A stretch of DNA of 64,000 nucleotides from Streptomyces sp. TRM68416 (GTDB lineage: Bacteria > Actinomycetota > Actinomycetes > Streptomycetales > Streptomycetaceae), in NCBI RefSeq assembly GCF_014596915.1, contig NZ_JACVWU010000025.1, positions 60,248 through 124,247 of the forward strand. The letters run 5' to 3'. Shown in pieces: positions 43,808-53,098 of this stretch. A program made the translations under genes and the position numbers. The notes under the pieces were generated by a model. It searched no databases. It had not been told where the DNA came from and saw nothing but the letters and a program-made list of their open reading frames with translations. The number at the start of each line of letters is the position of its first letter. Position 1 is the stretch's first letter.

Positions 43808-44020
43808 GTGCGAAAGACCCGCATCGCCGCAGCCGCTCTGACCGCAGCCGCCCTGAACGTTCTGCTTCTGGCCGGTGCCGCCCACGCGGAAGAGCCTGGT
43901 CGGCAGGTAATGGGCACCGCAGTCGCCGCCGACAAGCCGGTGGGCTTTGCGCTCGACATCCTCGACCGGATCGGCGGTGCGATAGGGGGCACGGTCGACA
44001 CCGAGGTCCCCTGGTCCTGA
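43808..44020 (+). CDS. Small secreted peptide of unknown function
   Basis: A 70-residue preprotein from GTG 43808 with GGAGG nine bases upstream. Signal peptide about 1-27 (RIAAAALTAAALNVLLLAGA then AHA-E). The 43-residue mature part has VGFALDILDRIGGAIGGTVD, an amphipathic helix with glycines, and ends EVPWS. No cysteines. It is encoded between two convergent/divergent SARP regulators beside the NRPS cluster. Could be a signalling or surface-active peptide; function unknown. Confidence 0.75.
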   Translation: MRKTRIAAAALTAAALNVLLLAGAAHAEEPGRQVMGTAVAADKPVGFALDILDRIGGAIGGTVDTEVPWS

Positions 44021-44029
44021 TTCCTTGAT

Positions 44030-44085
44030 CTTCGGGTGTGGGGTCCGGTGGTTCGGGTCGTCCGGTTCCCCCCACCCGGCTCAGG
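44030..44085. terminator. Possible bidirectional terminator
   Basis: Between convergent genes GGGTGTGGGGTCCGG and the later CCGGTTCCCCCCACCC can pair imperfectly into a long GC stem. Pairing is by eye. Confidence 0.35.
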
Positions 44086-44088
44086 GCC

Positions 44089-47070
44089 TCACGGCCCGTT
44101 CAGCGCGTGGGCCAGCAGTTTCTCGTCCACTGCGGAACCGTTTCCGCAGCGGACGAGTGCCTCCCGCAAGCGCTTGGTACGACGCTCCCAGACAACGGCG
44201 TCGAGGGCTTCGAACTGCTCCACGGCCCCGTCCAGCCGGCGCACCGCGGAGTCCCCGCCGGACAGCGCCTCGACACAGGCCAGGCTGGTGTCGACGCGAG
44301 CGCGAAGGAAACGGTCCTCGATCTCGTCGGCGGCCCGCTGAGCCCTGGCGAGAACCGCGCGCGCCTGGTTGATCCTGCCCCGCCGCCAATGGGCCTCACC
44401 CAGGGTGCACAGACCGTAGGTCTCCCCTACTTTGTCGCCTTGCCCCCGGCTGAGGCTGATCACGTCCCGGCAGACCTGCTCCGCCTCGTCCAACCGCCCC
44501 GCTCCGACGAGAGCTTCGGCGAGTCGGTGGAAGTTCTGCGTTCGGCTGCGGACGGACCCTGCCTGGTAGCTGGCCTCGATGGCCTCCTGGCTGAGCTCGA
44601 TCGCCCGCTCAGGGGCTCCTGAATCAAGTTCGATCTGCGAGAGCAGTCCAAGGGCGTGTGACAATCCCACGGCGTCGTCGGCCCTCCGGAACAGTTCCAG
44701 GGAATCGATGCAGTAACGTGCCGCGGCTGCCATGTCTCCGGTGAATCGAGCACAGAGGGCGAGATTGCGGCGGGCCATGGCCTGCCCCTTCACGATGCCG
44801 AGCTCGTCGAGAATGGCCACGGCTTCACCGAACTGGTGCTGCGCTTCGCCGTAGTTGCGCTGATACATATTGATGGTGCCAAGGCTGCTGAGCATGATTC
44901 CGGCCCCGCGCGAGTCACCCGCCGACCGTGCGGCCTCAAGGGCGTGCTCGGCGTTTCGCCGCCAATCAGTGAAGTAGTTCCGGGTCTCGAAGAGCGGCAC
45001 CGCACGACTCGTCAATGCCCAGGCGTACTCGGCGAATCCGCTCTGGACCGCTTGCCCGATCAGCGCGGACAGGGGCCCGCGCTCGGACTCCATCCAGTCG
45101 ATGGGCTCGATGAGCAGCTCGGTGGCCAGGTCCGCGGGCAGGCAGACGGTGCGGTCGAGGCCGTCGGGGAGTACCTCGTCCGGACCGTACAACTGCCGAT
45201 GCGCCTCGTCCGCGAGCCCGAGCATCGCCGAAAGCACCCGCCCCAGGCTCGCCCTGCGCACCGGCTCCGGGTCCTCGACCTGTGAGCGCTCCCAGGCGTA
45301 CAGGCGCAGCAGCTCCTGGAAGCGGAAGCGGCTCTCGGTGTGTTCCGGTGCCGGGCCGAACTCCAGAAGTTGCGCGCCGACAAGCTGCCGCAGCAGGTCC
45401 TCGGCCTCCCTCAGCTCCACGCCGAGGGCTGCGGCGGCGACCCATGCCGGGAAGTCGGGCACGGTGAGCTGGCCGAGGAGCCGGTAGAGCCTGGCGGCCT
45501 TGACCGACAGCTCTCGGTAGCTGAGCCAGACGCCGGAGCGGAACCCGCCCTCGTCGGGGCTGAGCAGGTCAAGGCGGCTGCGCCGGTCCTCCATCCGGCT
45601 GGCGAACTGGCACAGCGTCCCCTGCCAGTCGGAGGTCAGCCGGGTGGCGACGATACGCAGCGCGAGCGGCAGCCGGTCGCTGAGGTCGGCAAGCCGGCGG
45701 GCCGCCTCCGGTTCGGCCTCGACACGTTCGGAGCCGATCACGGCGACCAGGAGGTCGTGGGCCTCCGCATCGGTCATCCGCCTGAGCTCGATGCGGCGCG
45801 CACCATACTCGCCGACCAGCGCGGACAGCGGATCGCGGCTGGTGATCAGCACCCGGCTGGAGCCCGAGCCGGGCAACAGCGGGCGGACCTGCTCGGGCGA
45901 GGCGACATTGTCGAGGACCATCAGGACGCGGCGGCCGTCGAGTGTGCTGCGCAGCAGCGCGGCCCGCTCATGCAGTTCGGCGGGGATCGCGGCACCGGGC
46001 ATGCCGAGGCCGCGCAGCGCGTGGTCGAGCGCGGCGAGCGGGGTCACCGGCGCACCGCGCTCGCGGAAGCCGGCGAGGTCGATGAAGAGCTGCCCGTCGG
46101 GGAAGTGCTCCGCCGCCTTGACGGACCAGTGCACGGCGAGTGCGCTCTTGCCGACGCCCGCGATGCCGCTGAGCACGGCGAGGGGCGGCCCCGAGGGGTC
46201 GAGCAGACCGTCGAGCTGTCTCAGCTCCGGTAGCCGTCCGACGAACAGCTCCGTGGGACGGGGCAGTTGACGCGCGACTCGGGTGCGCTGTTCGGCGGGC
46301 GGTGTCCGCGCCTGCGCCGGGGAACCGGCCAGCACCTCGCTGTGCAGTGCCTGCAGCTTCGCGCCCGGCTCGATCCCGAGTTCGTCGATCAGGGTCCGGC
46401 GTCCCTCGCGGTAGCACTCCAGGGCGTCGGCCCGCCGCCCCGAGAGGTGGTAGGCCCGCATGAGCAGGGCCCGTGCCTCCTCGCGGAGCGGGTGCTCGGC
46501 CACGAGGGGCCCGAGGTCGGCGATCACTCTGCGATAGCCCTCGAGGTGCAGTTGCAGCGCCGCGAACTCCTCGGCCAGGTCGAGGCGCAGCGCGGTGAGC
46601 CGGGTGACGGCGCCGTCGACCCCCTCCCCCGTCATGCCGTCGAGCACGGGGCCGCGCCACAGCGACAGTGCCTGCTCGAAGCGGTCCGCGGCGGCGGCGT
46701 GTTCGCCGTACTCCGCGGCCTGCCGTGCGCGGCCGACCAGCTCCTCCATGTCCTGGAGGTCGATGCGGTGGTGTCCGGGGCGCAGCACATAGCCGGGCGG
46801 GGCGGTCTCGATCAGACCGTCCACGCCCGCTCCCTCGCGCAGTATCTTCCTGAGCGCCGCGATGCAGATGGCGATCTGGTTGCGCGCGGTCGGCGGCGGG
46901 GAACCGTCCCAGACGGTCTCCGCCAGTGCGTCGACGGAGACCACCCGGCCGGGGGTGAGCAGAAGCATCACGAGCACCGTGCGCTGACGGGCACTGCGGA
47001 TGAGCAGTTGCCGGCCGTCGGCGGACACTTGAAATGCGCCGAGCAGCTGAAACGTCAGGCGTGGTGGCAT
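44089..47070 (-). CDS. AfsR-type SARP regulator with NB-ARC and TPR domains
   Basis: Large transcriptional activator, 993 residues. Order: OmpR-like winged helix (about 5-95, LTFQLLGAFQVSADGRQLLI ... PGYVLRPGHHRIDLQDMEEL), BTAD (about 100-245, ELGIEPGAKLQALHSEVL), NB-ARC ATPase (about 275-560, P loop LSGIAGVGKSALAVHW, VLMVLDNVASPEQV, RVLITSRDPLSAL) and C-terminal TPRs (about 660-980). GGAGGGA lies before ATG 47070, which I prefer to ATG 47136. It starts 169 bases downstream of the last NRPS gene on the same strand, so it is the likely pathway-specific activator. Confidence 0.92.
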   Translation of the reverse strand: MPPRLTFQLLGAFQVSADGRQLLIRSARQRTVLVMLLLTPGRVVSVDALAETVWDGSPPPTARNQIAICIAALRKILREGAGVDGLIETAPPGYVLRPGHHRIDLQDMEELVGRARQAAEYGEHAAAADRFEQALSLWRGPVLDGMTGEGVDGAVTRLTALRLDLAEEFAALQLHLEGYRRVIADLGPLVAEHPLREEARALLMRAYHLSGRRADALECYREGRRTLIDELGIEPGAKLQALHSEVLAGSPAQARTPPAEQRTRVARQLPRPTELFVGRLPELRQLDGLLDPSGPPLAVLSGIAGVGKSALAVHWSVKAAEHFPDGQLFIDLAGFRERGAPVTPLAALDHALRGLGMPGAAIPAELHERAALLRSTLDGRRVLMVLDNVASPEQVRPLLPGSGSSRVLITSRDPLSALVGEYGARRIELRRMTDAEAHDLLVAVIGSERVEAEPEAARRLADLSDRLPLALRIVATRLTSDWQGTLCQFASRMEDRRSRLDLLSPDEGGFRSGVWLSYRELSVKAARLYRLLGQLTVPDFPAWVAAAALGVELREAEDLLRQLVGAQLLEFGPAPEHTESRFRFQELLRLYAWERSQVEDPEPVRRASLGRVLSAMLGLADEAHRQLYGPDEVLPDGLDRTVCLPADLATELLIEPIDWMESERGPLSALIGQAVQSGFAEYAWALTSRAVPLFETRNYFTDWRRNAEHALEAARSAGDSRGAGIMLSSLGTINMYQRNYGEAQHQFGEAVAILDELGIVKGQAMARRNLALCARFTGDMAAAARYCIDSLELFRRADDAVGLSHALGLLSQIELDSGAPERAIELSQEAIEASYQAGSVRSRTQNFHRLAEALVGAGRLDEAEQVCRDVISLSRGQGDKVGETYGLCTLGEAHWRRGRINQARAVLARAQRAADEIEDRFLRARVDTSLACVEALSGGDSAVRRLDGAVEQFEALDAVVWERRTKRLREALVRCGNGSAVDEKLLAHALNGP

Positions 47071-47239
47071 TCCGCGCTCCCTCCCCCAGATGCGCCGTCC
47101 GGTGATCATTCTGTGCCCGTTGTGCAGGCATGACAAATGTCGATCATGCGAACTTACGCTACGCAGCGGTAACAGGGGAGATCCGGGAAGATGACGGACA
47201 GTCCGCCACTCTCGGTGAGATCGGAGCTGTTTGTTCCGG

Positions 47240-50200
47240 TCAGTAACCTCCCCATTGAGACAGCAGCATGGCCCTCTCCTCCTCGTTCAGCAGGTCCACC
47301 TGCCCGGCCGGCCGGGCAGGGTCCCGGGCGAGTTCGGCAAGGGCACGCAGGGTCCGTTCGAGATACCGGGCGGCCTCCTCGCGCGGCACCACGTCCGGCC
47401 GGTGCCCCAGGCGCACCGAAAGCCCGCCGTCCTCGCGGGGTACGGCCACCAGACGCAGCGGGTAGTGGGTGGCGTCGTCGAGTCCGAATCCGGTGACCTC
47501 GGCCCGGGCCCCTGCGGGGTTCAGGGACGCGGCGTCGAAGGGATAGTTGACGAGCATGGTCGTGGTGTCGAACAGCCTCGGACGGCCGGTCGGACGCTGA
47601 ATCCTGCCGAGCCCCAGGTGCAGGTGGTCGAGGAGGTCCGCGCGTTCGCCCTGGGCGCGGACGAGCGCGTCGAGGAGGCTCTCCTCGGCCGGAACCCTGA
47701 TCCGTACCGGAACGGTGTTCACGAAGAGCCCCACCATCCGCTCGGAGCCCGCCAGTTCGGGCGGCCTGCCGGAGACCGTGGTGCCGAACAGGACGTCGTC
47801 ACGGCCGGTGGCCCGGGCGAGTACCAGACCCCAGGCGAGTTCCAGGGCTGTGTTGAGCGTGACGCCGTGCGGCCGCAGCCGTTCGGTGAGTTCCGCGGTC
47901 ACCGCCGCCGGCAGCTCGTCCTCCAGCGTGTGCTGCAGCACGGCCGCGCGGTGCTCGGACTCCGGCGCGACGAGCAACGGCTCGGCGCCGCCCGCGAGAT
48001 AGGCGGCCCAGGCCCGCTCCGCGGCGGCCTCGTCCTGCCCGGACAGCCACCGCAGGTGGTCGCGGTGCGGCACCGGCCGGGGCAGCGCGGCCGCGGGGCC
48101 GTCGGCCCACAGCCGCAGCAGTTCGCCGACCAGGACGGGCGTGGACCAGCCGTCCCAGATGATGTGGTGGCCGGTCAGCACGAGACGGTGGCGGTGCGGC
48201 CCGAAGCGGATCAGCGTGAGCCGCAGCAGCGGCGGCCTGGCCATGTCGAAGGGGCGCACCCGGTCGCCCTCGGCGATGAGGGCCGCCTCGGCCACCTGGT
48301 CGTCGGCCGGACGTCCGGACAGGTCGATCTCCGCCCAGGGCAGGGCCGCTTCGCCGTGGACCGTCTGTACGGCCGTGCCGCGCCGCGTGGTGTGGAAGGA
48401 CGAGCGCAGCGCGGTGTGCCGGGCCACCAGTTGCCCGCCGGCGGCGAGCAGGGCGGCGCTGTCCACCGGGCCCGCCAGGTCGAGGCGCACCTGGTTGGTG
48501 TAGACGTCGACCCCGCCGTTCTGTGCCTGCTCCGCGTAGAAGAGGAAGCCCTCCTGGAGCGCGGTGACGGGGAGGATCTCGGTGAGGCCGGGGGCGGCCT
48601 CCTCGATCCGTTCGATCTCCTCCTGCGCGAGGTCGAGCAGCGGCAGGTCCGAGGGGCTGCGGCCGCCCGCTCCCGGCCGGTCGGCGAGGGCGGCGAGGGC
48701 GGCCAGCTCCGCCTGCCACAGGTCCATGAGCTCGGCGGCCTGTGCGTCGGTGAGCACTCCGGCCGCGGTGGTCCACAGGGCGTGCAGGCGCTGCCCGTCG
48801 CTGTGGACGTTCAGTTCCACGGAGTGCCGCAACGGCATCCCGGGGTCACGTCCGTACGGCAGGTCGTCGCCGCTCAGGACACGCCAGCCGGGGGCGATCT
48901 CCTCGGCGCCGATCCGGCCCAGGTAGTTGAAGAGGATCTGCGGTCCGGGCAGTTCCGCGAGGACCGCGGCCGCCTCGGGGTCGTAGTGGCGCAGCGCTCC
49001 GAAGCCGGGTCCGGCGTGTGCGCGCAGTTCCTCCTTGACCCGCTTGACCGCGCTTGCCGCGGGTCCGCCGTGGCCGGTGACCCGGACCGGGTGGACGCTG
49101 GTGAACCAGCCGACGGTACGGGACAGATCGAGGTCTCCGTCACGGCCGTGGCCCTCGACGTCGATGAGCACGGGGACGTCGTGCGCCGCCCCGCCCCGGA
49201 CCCGCCAGGCGGCGACGGCCCTGGCCAGTGCGGTGAGCAGCAGTTCGTCCGTACGGCAGTGGAAGGCGGCGGACACCTCGCCGAGCAGCGCTCCGGCGAT
49301 GTCCGGCGGCACGGTCGTCCTGGTGTGCCTGGCGGTGGCGGCGAGGTCCCGGGCCGGGTCCGTGCGACGCGCGCCGAGCGGTGGTTCACCGCCGAGGACC
49401 CCGGTCCAGTGGCCGAGTTCGTGCCGCCAGGCTCCGTCGGCGGCCCGCCGCCGCAGGTCGAGGGCCCAGGCACGGTACGGCGTGGGCACCGGGTCGAGCG
49501 ACTGCGGGTCGCGTACGGCGGCGGCGAGGTCGGGGAGCAGGGCGCGCCAGGAGACACCGTCGACCACGAGGTGGTGCACGCAGACGAGCAGCCGGTCGGT
49601 GCCGATGCGTACGGCTTGCAGGGTCTCGCCCGACCAGGGGTCGAGCCGGTCGCGGGCGGCCTCGGCCACGGCGGTGACGGAGGCCGACGCGCTCTCGGCG
49701 CGGAACAGGCGCGCCGGGTCCACGGTGCCGGGGGCGCCGATCTCGTAGCGGACGTCCGGGCCCGGACCGGCCTCGCTGTCGCGGACGAGCCGCGCCCGCA
49801 GCAGATCGTGCCGGTCCACCACCGCACCGAGAGCCCGTACGAGCTCCAAGTCCGTGGTACTGGACGGCAGTTCGAGGAGTACGGCCTGGTGGAATCCGTC
49901 GACCCGCGCCCCTTGCGCGAGCACGTCGTGGGCCACCGGCGGCAGCGGCGCGGGGCCGGTGGCCGGCTCGGCCGCCCGCACGGCGAGCACGGGGCGGGCG
50001 GCCGCGGCGAGCGCCGCGGGGGTGTGCAGCCGGAAGACCTCGCGTGCCGTGATCTCCAGGCCCTGTGCGCGGGCCAGGGAGACCACGCGCATGGCGAGGA
50101 TGCTGTCCCCTCCCCGGTCGAAGAAGCCGTCCTCGGCCGAGACGCCGGTGAGTCCCAGGACTTCCTCGAAGGCCGCGACGAACACCCGCTCGGTGTCGGT

Positions 50201-53098
50201 CCGGGCCGCGCGGTGCCCCGTAGCGGCCGGCTGCTGCGGCGCGGGCAGCGCCGCGCGGTCCACCTTGCCGTTCGGCGTCAGCGGCAGGGCGTCGAGCACC
50301 ACGACCGCCTGCGGAACCATGTAGTCGGGCAGCGTCTCGCCCATGGCCTCGCGGATGGCCGCGGGATCGTGCGCGGTGCCGACGGCGTACCCCGTCAACT
50401 GCTGGTGGCCGGGCCGGTCCTCGCGCACCACGACCACACACTGCGCGGTACCGGCGGCCTGCGCGAGCGCCGTCTCGACCTCGCCGAGCTCGATGCGCAG
50501 TCCGCGGATCTTCACCTGGTGGTCGCTGCGGCCGAGGTATTCGAGCACCCCGTCCGCACGCCAGCGCACCACGTCGCCGGTCCGGTACATACGGTCGCCC
50601 GGCGCACCGAACGGGCAGGCCACGAACCGCTCCGCGGTCAGCGCCGGGCGGCCCACGTAGCCGCGGGCCAGCTGGACCCCGGCCAGGTACAGCTCCCCCG
50701 CCACACCGACCGGCACCGGGCGCAGGGCGCGGTCGAGGACGTAGGTGCGCACATTGCGGATCGGCGCGCCGATCGGCACGGACCGCGACGGTTCCGCGGG
50801 GCGGCACTCCCAGGCCGTGACGTCGACGGACGCTTCCGTGGGCCCGTACAGGTTGTGCAGTTCGACACCGGGCAGCAGTTGGAAGAACCGCCGTTCGAGC
50901 TCCGCGGGGAGCGCCTCGCCGCTGCACACCACCCGGCGCAGCCCACCGCAGCCCGAGGCGGCCGGGTCGCCGAGGAAGGCGCCCAGCATCGAGGGCACGA
51001 AGTGCACGGTGGTGACCCGCTCGCGCTGGATCAGCTCCGCGAGGTACGCGGGGTCGCGATGCCCCTCCGGGCGGGCGACGACCAGCGTCGCGCCGTACAG
51101 GAGGGGCCAGAAGAACTCCCATACGGAGACGTCGAAACCGGCCGGCGTCTTCTGCAGGACCCGCTCGCCGGGCTCCAGCCGGTAGCGGTCCTGCATCCAG
51201 GCGAGGCGGTTGACGATGCCCCGGTGCGGGACGGCGACGCCCTTGGGCCGGCCGGTGGAGCCACTGGTGAAGATGACGTACGCGGTGTCCGCGGGGCCCG
51301 CCGTCGCGGCCGGCCGGTGCGCCGGGTACGCGGCGGGCTCCGGCTCGTCGACCAGCAGCAGACGGCCGTCCGCTGGCAGGCGCCCGGCGGTCCCCGCCGT
51401 GGTGAGCGTGCACACCGGCCGCCCGTCCTCCAGCAGTTGGGCGATGCGTCCGAGGGGGTAGTCGGGGTCTACGGGGAGATAGGCGGCGCCGGTCTTCAGG
51501 ACCGCGTACAGCGCGACGATCAGGTCGAGGGAGCGCGGCACGGCCACCCCCACGAGCCGGTCGGGACCCGCGCCCTCGGCGAGCAGCCGGTGCGCGAGAC
51601 GGTTCGCCGCGGTGTCGAGGTCGCGGTAGCTGAGCGTGCTCCCTTCGAAGACCACGGCGACGGCGTCGGGGGTGCGGTCGGCCTGTTCCTCGAAGCGGGA
51701 GATGAGCGTTCCGGCGGCCTGGGGGCCCTCGGTGTCGTTCCAGCGTTCGACGACCGTCGCGTACTCGCCGGGGGTGAACAGGCTCAACTCGCCCACGGGC
51801 TGGTCGGGTTGTGCGGAGATGCGGGTCAGCAGCCCGGTGAGCCGGTCGAGCAGCAGCCCGGCCTCGGCGTCGGGGACCAGGTCGGGGCGGTGGCCCAGAC
51901 GCAGGTCGAGGGCGCCGTCGTCCAGGGTGGCGGCGAGGCGGAGCGGGTAGTGGGTGGAGTCGGCGACGGCCGCGTCCACCAGGGTCAGACCCGCCTCGGC
52001 GAGCGGGGCGGCGATCGCCGCGTAGTCGACCGGAAAGTTCTGGAAGACCGTGGTCGTGTCGAAGAGCGGGCCGTGGCCCGCCTGCTTCTGCACGGCCGTC
52101 AGGGCGAGGTGCTGGTGGTCGAGGAGTTCGGCCTGTTCGCGCTGGAGACGGCTGAGCGCGTCGGTGACCGGCTCGGCGGCGTCGACGCGGACCCGGACCG
52201 GGAGGGTGTTGAGCAGCATGCCGACCATGCGGTCCACGCCGGGCAGCTCCGGCGGACGGCCGGAGACCGTGCCGCCGAAGACCACGTCGTCGCTGCCCGT
52301 GAGGCGGGACAGGAGCAGACCCCAGCCGAACTGGACAGCGGTGTTGAGGGTGAAACCGTGGGTCCGGCCCGCCTCGGCGAGACGGGACACGGCCGCGGCA
52401 GGCACCTCGGCCCGCGCCTCGCGCTGGAGCACCGCCGGCAGGTCGGCCGCCTGCGGGGCGTACAGCGTCGGCCCTTCGAGCCCTTCGAGGGCCGCCGCCC
52501 AGGCCCGCTCGGCGGACGGCCGGTCCTGGGCCCGGTGCCAGGCGAGGAAGGAACGGAACGGCGGGGCGGGCGGAAGTCCCGCGCCGTCGCCGGAGGCGTA
52601 CAGCCGGAACAGCTCGGCGAGCACCACCGGCACCGACCAGCCGTCCCACAGGATGTGGTGCACGGTGACGACGAGACGGTGACGGTCCTCGGCGAGCCGC
52701 AGCACGGCGAACCGCAGCAGCGGCGGGGCGGTGAGGTCGAACCCACGGCGGCGCTCGTCGGCCGCGTGGCGCAGCGCGGCCTCCGCGCGCTCGCTCTCCG
52801 GCAGTCCCGTCATGTCGTGCTCGACCCACGGCAGTTGTACGTCCTGGTGCACCACCTGCACGGGCCGCTTGAGTCCGTGGTGGCGGAACGAGGCGCGCAG
52901 GGCGCTGTGCCGGGCCACCAGAGCGCGGGCCGCCCGGTGCAGCCGGGACGGGTCGAGGGGGCCGTCGAGGTCCACGCGGATCTGGGTGGCGTAGACGTCG
53001 ACGGCACCCGGACCGTCCTGTGCCGCGTGCAGCAGAAAGCCCTCCTGCAGCGGTGTGAGCGGGAGCAGGTCGGCGATACCGGGGGGCAGTGCGCTCAT
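47240..53098 (-). CDS. Non-ribosomal peptide synthetase, C-A-T-E-C
   Basis: Peptide-assembly enzyme of 1952 residues. C domain (about 10-440, HHILWDG at 147-153), A domain (about 465-960, FTSGSTGRPKG, YGPTEASVDV, YRTGDVVRW, NGKVDR), T domain (FFDRGGDSILAMRV, about 1010), epimerisation domain (about 1075-1480, HHLVVDGVSW, NYLGR) and a second C domain (about 1520-1940, HHIIWDG). By-eye specificity residues D-V-W-H-V-S-L-V-D-K are those of Ser codes, so it should add Ser and convert it to D-Ser. The protein stops right after the C-A linker (LNEEERAMLLSQWGGY); no A domain follows. ATG 53098 overlaps the preceding stop. Confidence 0.93.
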   Translation of the reverse strand: MSALPPGIADLLPLTPLQEGFLLHAAQDGPGAVDVYATQIRVDLDGPLDPSRLHRAARALVARHSALRASFRHHGLKRPVQVVHQDVQLPWVEHDMTGLPESERAEAALRHAADERRRGFDLTAPPLLRFAVLRLAEDRHRLVVTVHHILWDGWSVPVVLAELFRLYASGDGAGLPPAPPFRSFLAWHRAQDRPSAERAWAAALEGLEGPTLYAPQAADLPAVLQREARAEVPAAAVSRLAEAGRTHGFTLNTAVQFGWGLLLSRLTGSDDVVFGGTVSGRPPELPGVDRMVGMLLNTLPVRVRVDAAEPVTDALSRLQREQAELLDHQHLALTAVQKQAGHGPLFDTTTVFQNFPVDYAAIAAPLAEAGLTLVDAAVADSTHYPLRLAATLDDGALDLRLGHRPDLVPDAEAGLLLDRLTGLLTRISAQPDQPVGELSLFTPGEYATVVERWNDTEGPQAAGTLISRFEEQADRTPDAVAVVFEGSTLSYRDLDTAANRLAHRLLAEGAGPDRLVGVAVPRSLDLIVALYAVLKTGAAYLPVDPDYPLGRIAQLLEDGRPVCTLTTAGTAGRLPADGRLLLVDEPEPAAYPAHRPAATAGPADTAYVIFTSGSTGRPKGVAVPHRGIVNRLAWMQDRYRLEPGERVLQKTPAGFDVSVWEFFWPLLYGATLVVARPEGHRDPAYLAELIQRERVTTVHFVPSMLGAFLGDPAASGCGGLRRVVCSGEALPAELERRFFQLLPGVELHNLYGPTEASVDVTAWECRPAEPSRSVPIGAPIRNVRTYVLDRALRPVPVGVAGELYLAGVQLARGYVGRPALTAERFVACPFGAPGDRMYRTGDVVRWRADGVLEYLGRSDHQVKIRGLRIELGEVETALAQAAGTAQCVVVVREDRPGHQQLTGYAVGTAHDPAAIREAMGETLPDYMVPQAVVVLDALPLTPNGKVDRAALPAPQQPAATGHRAARTDTERVFVAAFEEVLGLTGVSAEDGFFDRGGDSILAMRVVSLARAQGLEITAREVFRLHTPAALAAAARPVLAVRAAEPATGPAPLPPVAHDVLAQGARVDGFHQAVLLELPSSTTDLELVRALGAVVDRHDLLRARLVRDSEAGPGPDVRYEIGAPGTVDPARLFRAESASASVTAVAEAARDRLDPWSGETLQAVRIGTDRLLVCVHHLVVDGVSWRALLPDLAAAVRDPQSLDPVPTPYRAWALDLRRRAADGAWRHELGHWTGVLGGEPPLGARRTDPARDLAATARHTRTTVPPDIAGALLGEVSAAFHCRTDELLLTALARAVAAWRVRGGAAHDVPVLIDVEGHGRDGDLDLSRTVGWFTSVHPVRVTGHGGPAASAVKRVKEELRAHAGPGFGALRHYDPEAAAVLAELPGPQILFNYLGRIGAEEIAPGWRVLSGDDLPYGRDPGMPLRHSVELNVHSDGQRLHALWTTAAGVLTDAQAAELMDLWQAELAALAALADRPGAGGRSPSDLPLLDLAQEEIERIEEAAPGLTEILPVTALQEGFLFYAEQAQNGGVDVYTNQVRLDLAGPVDSAALLAAGGQLVARHTALRSSFHTTRRGTAVQTVHGEAALPWAEIDLSGRPADDQVAEAALIAEGDRVRPFDMARPPLLRLTLIRFGPHRHRLVLTGHHIIWDGWSTPVLVGELLRLWADGPAAALPRPVPHRDHLRWLSGQDEAAAERAWAAYLAGGAEPLLVAPESEHRAAVLQHTLEDELPAAVTAELTERLRPHGVTLNTALELAWGLVLARATGRDDVLFGTTVSGRPPELAGSERMVGLFVNTVPVRIRVPAEESLLDALVRAQGERADLLDHLHLGLGRIQRPTGRPRLFDTTTMLVNYPFDAASLNPAGARAEVTGFGLDDATHYPLRLVAVPREDGGLSVRLGHRPDVVPREEAARYLERTLRALAELARDPARPAGQVDLLNEEERAMLLSQWGGY

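Noticed and set aside
47071..47242. Frameshift explanation for the missing A domain after the final C domain
   Set aside because: I read the region after the stop in all leftward frames for A-domain motifs (TSGSTG, YGPTE) and found none before the SARP gene starts, so a simple frameshift does not account for it.
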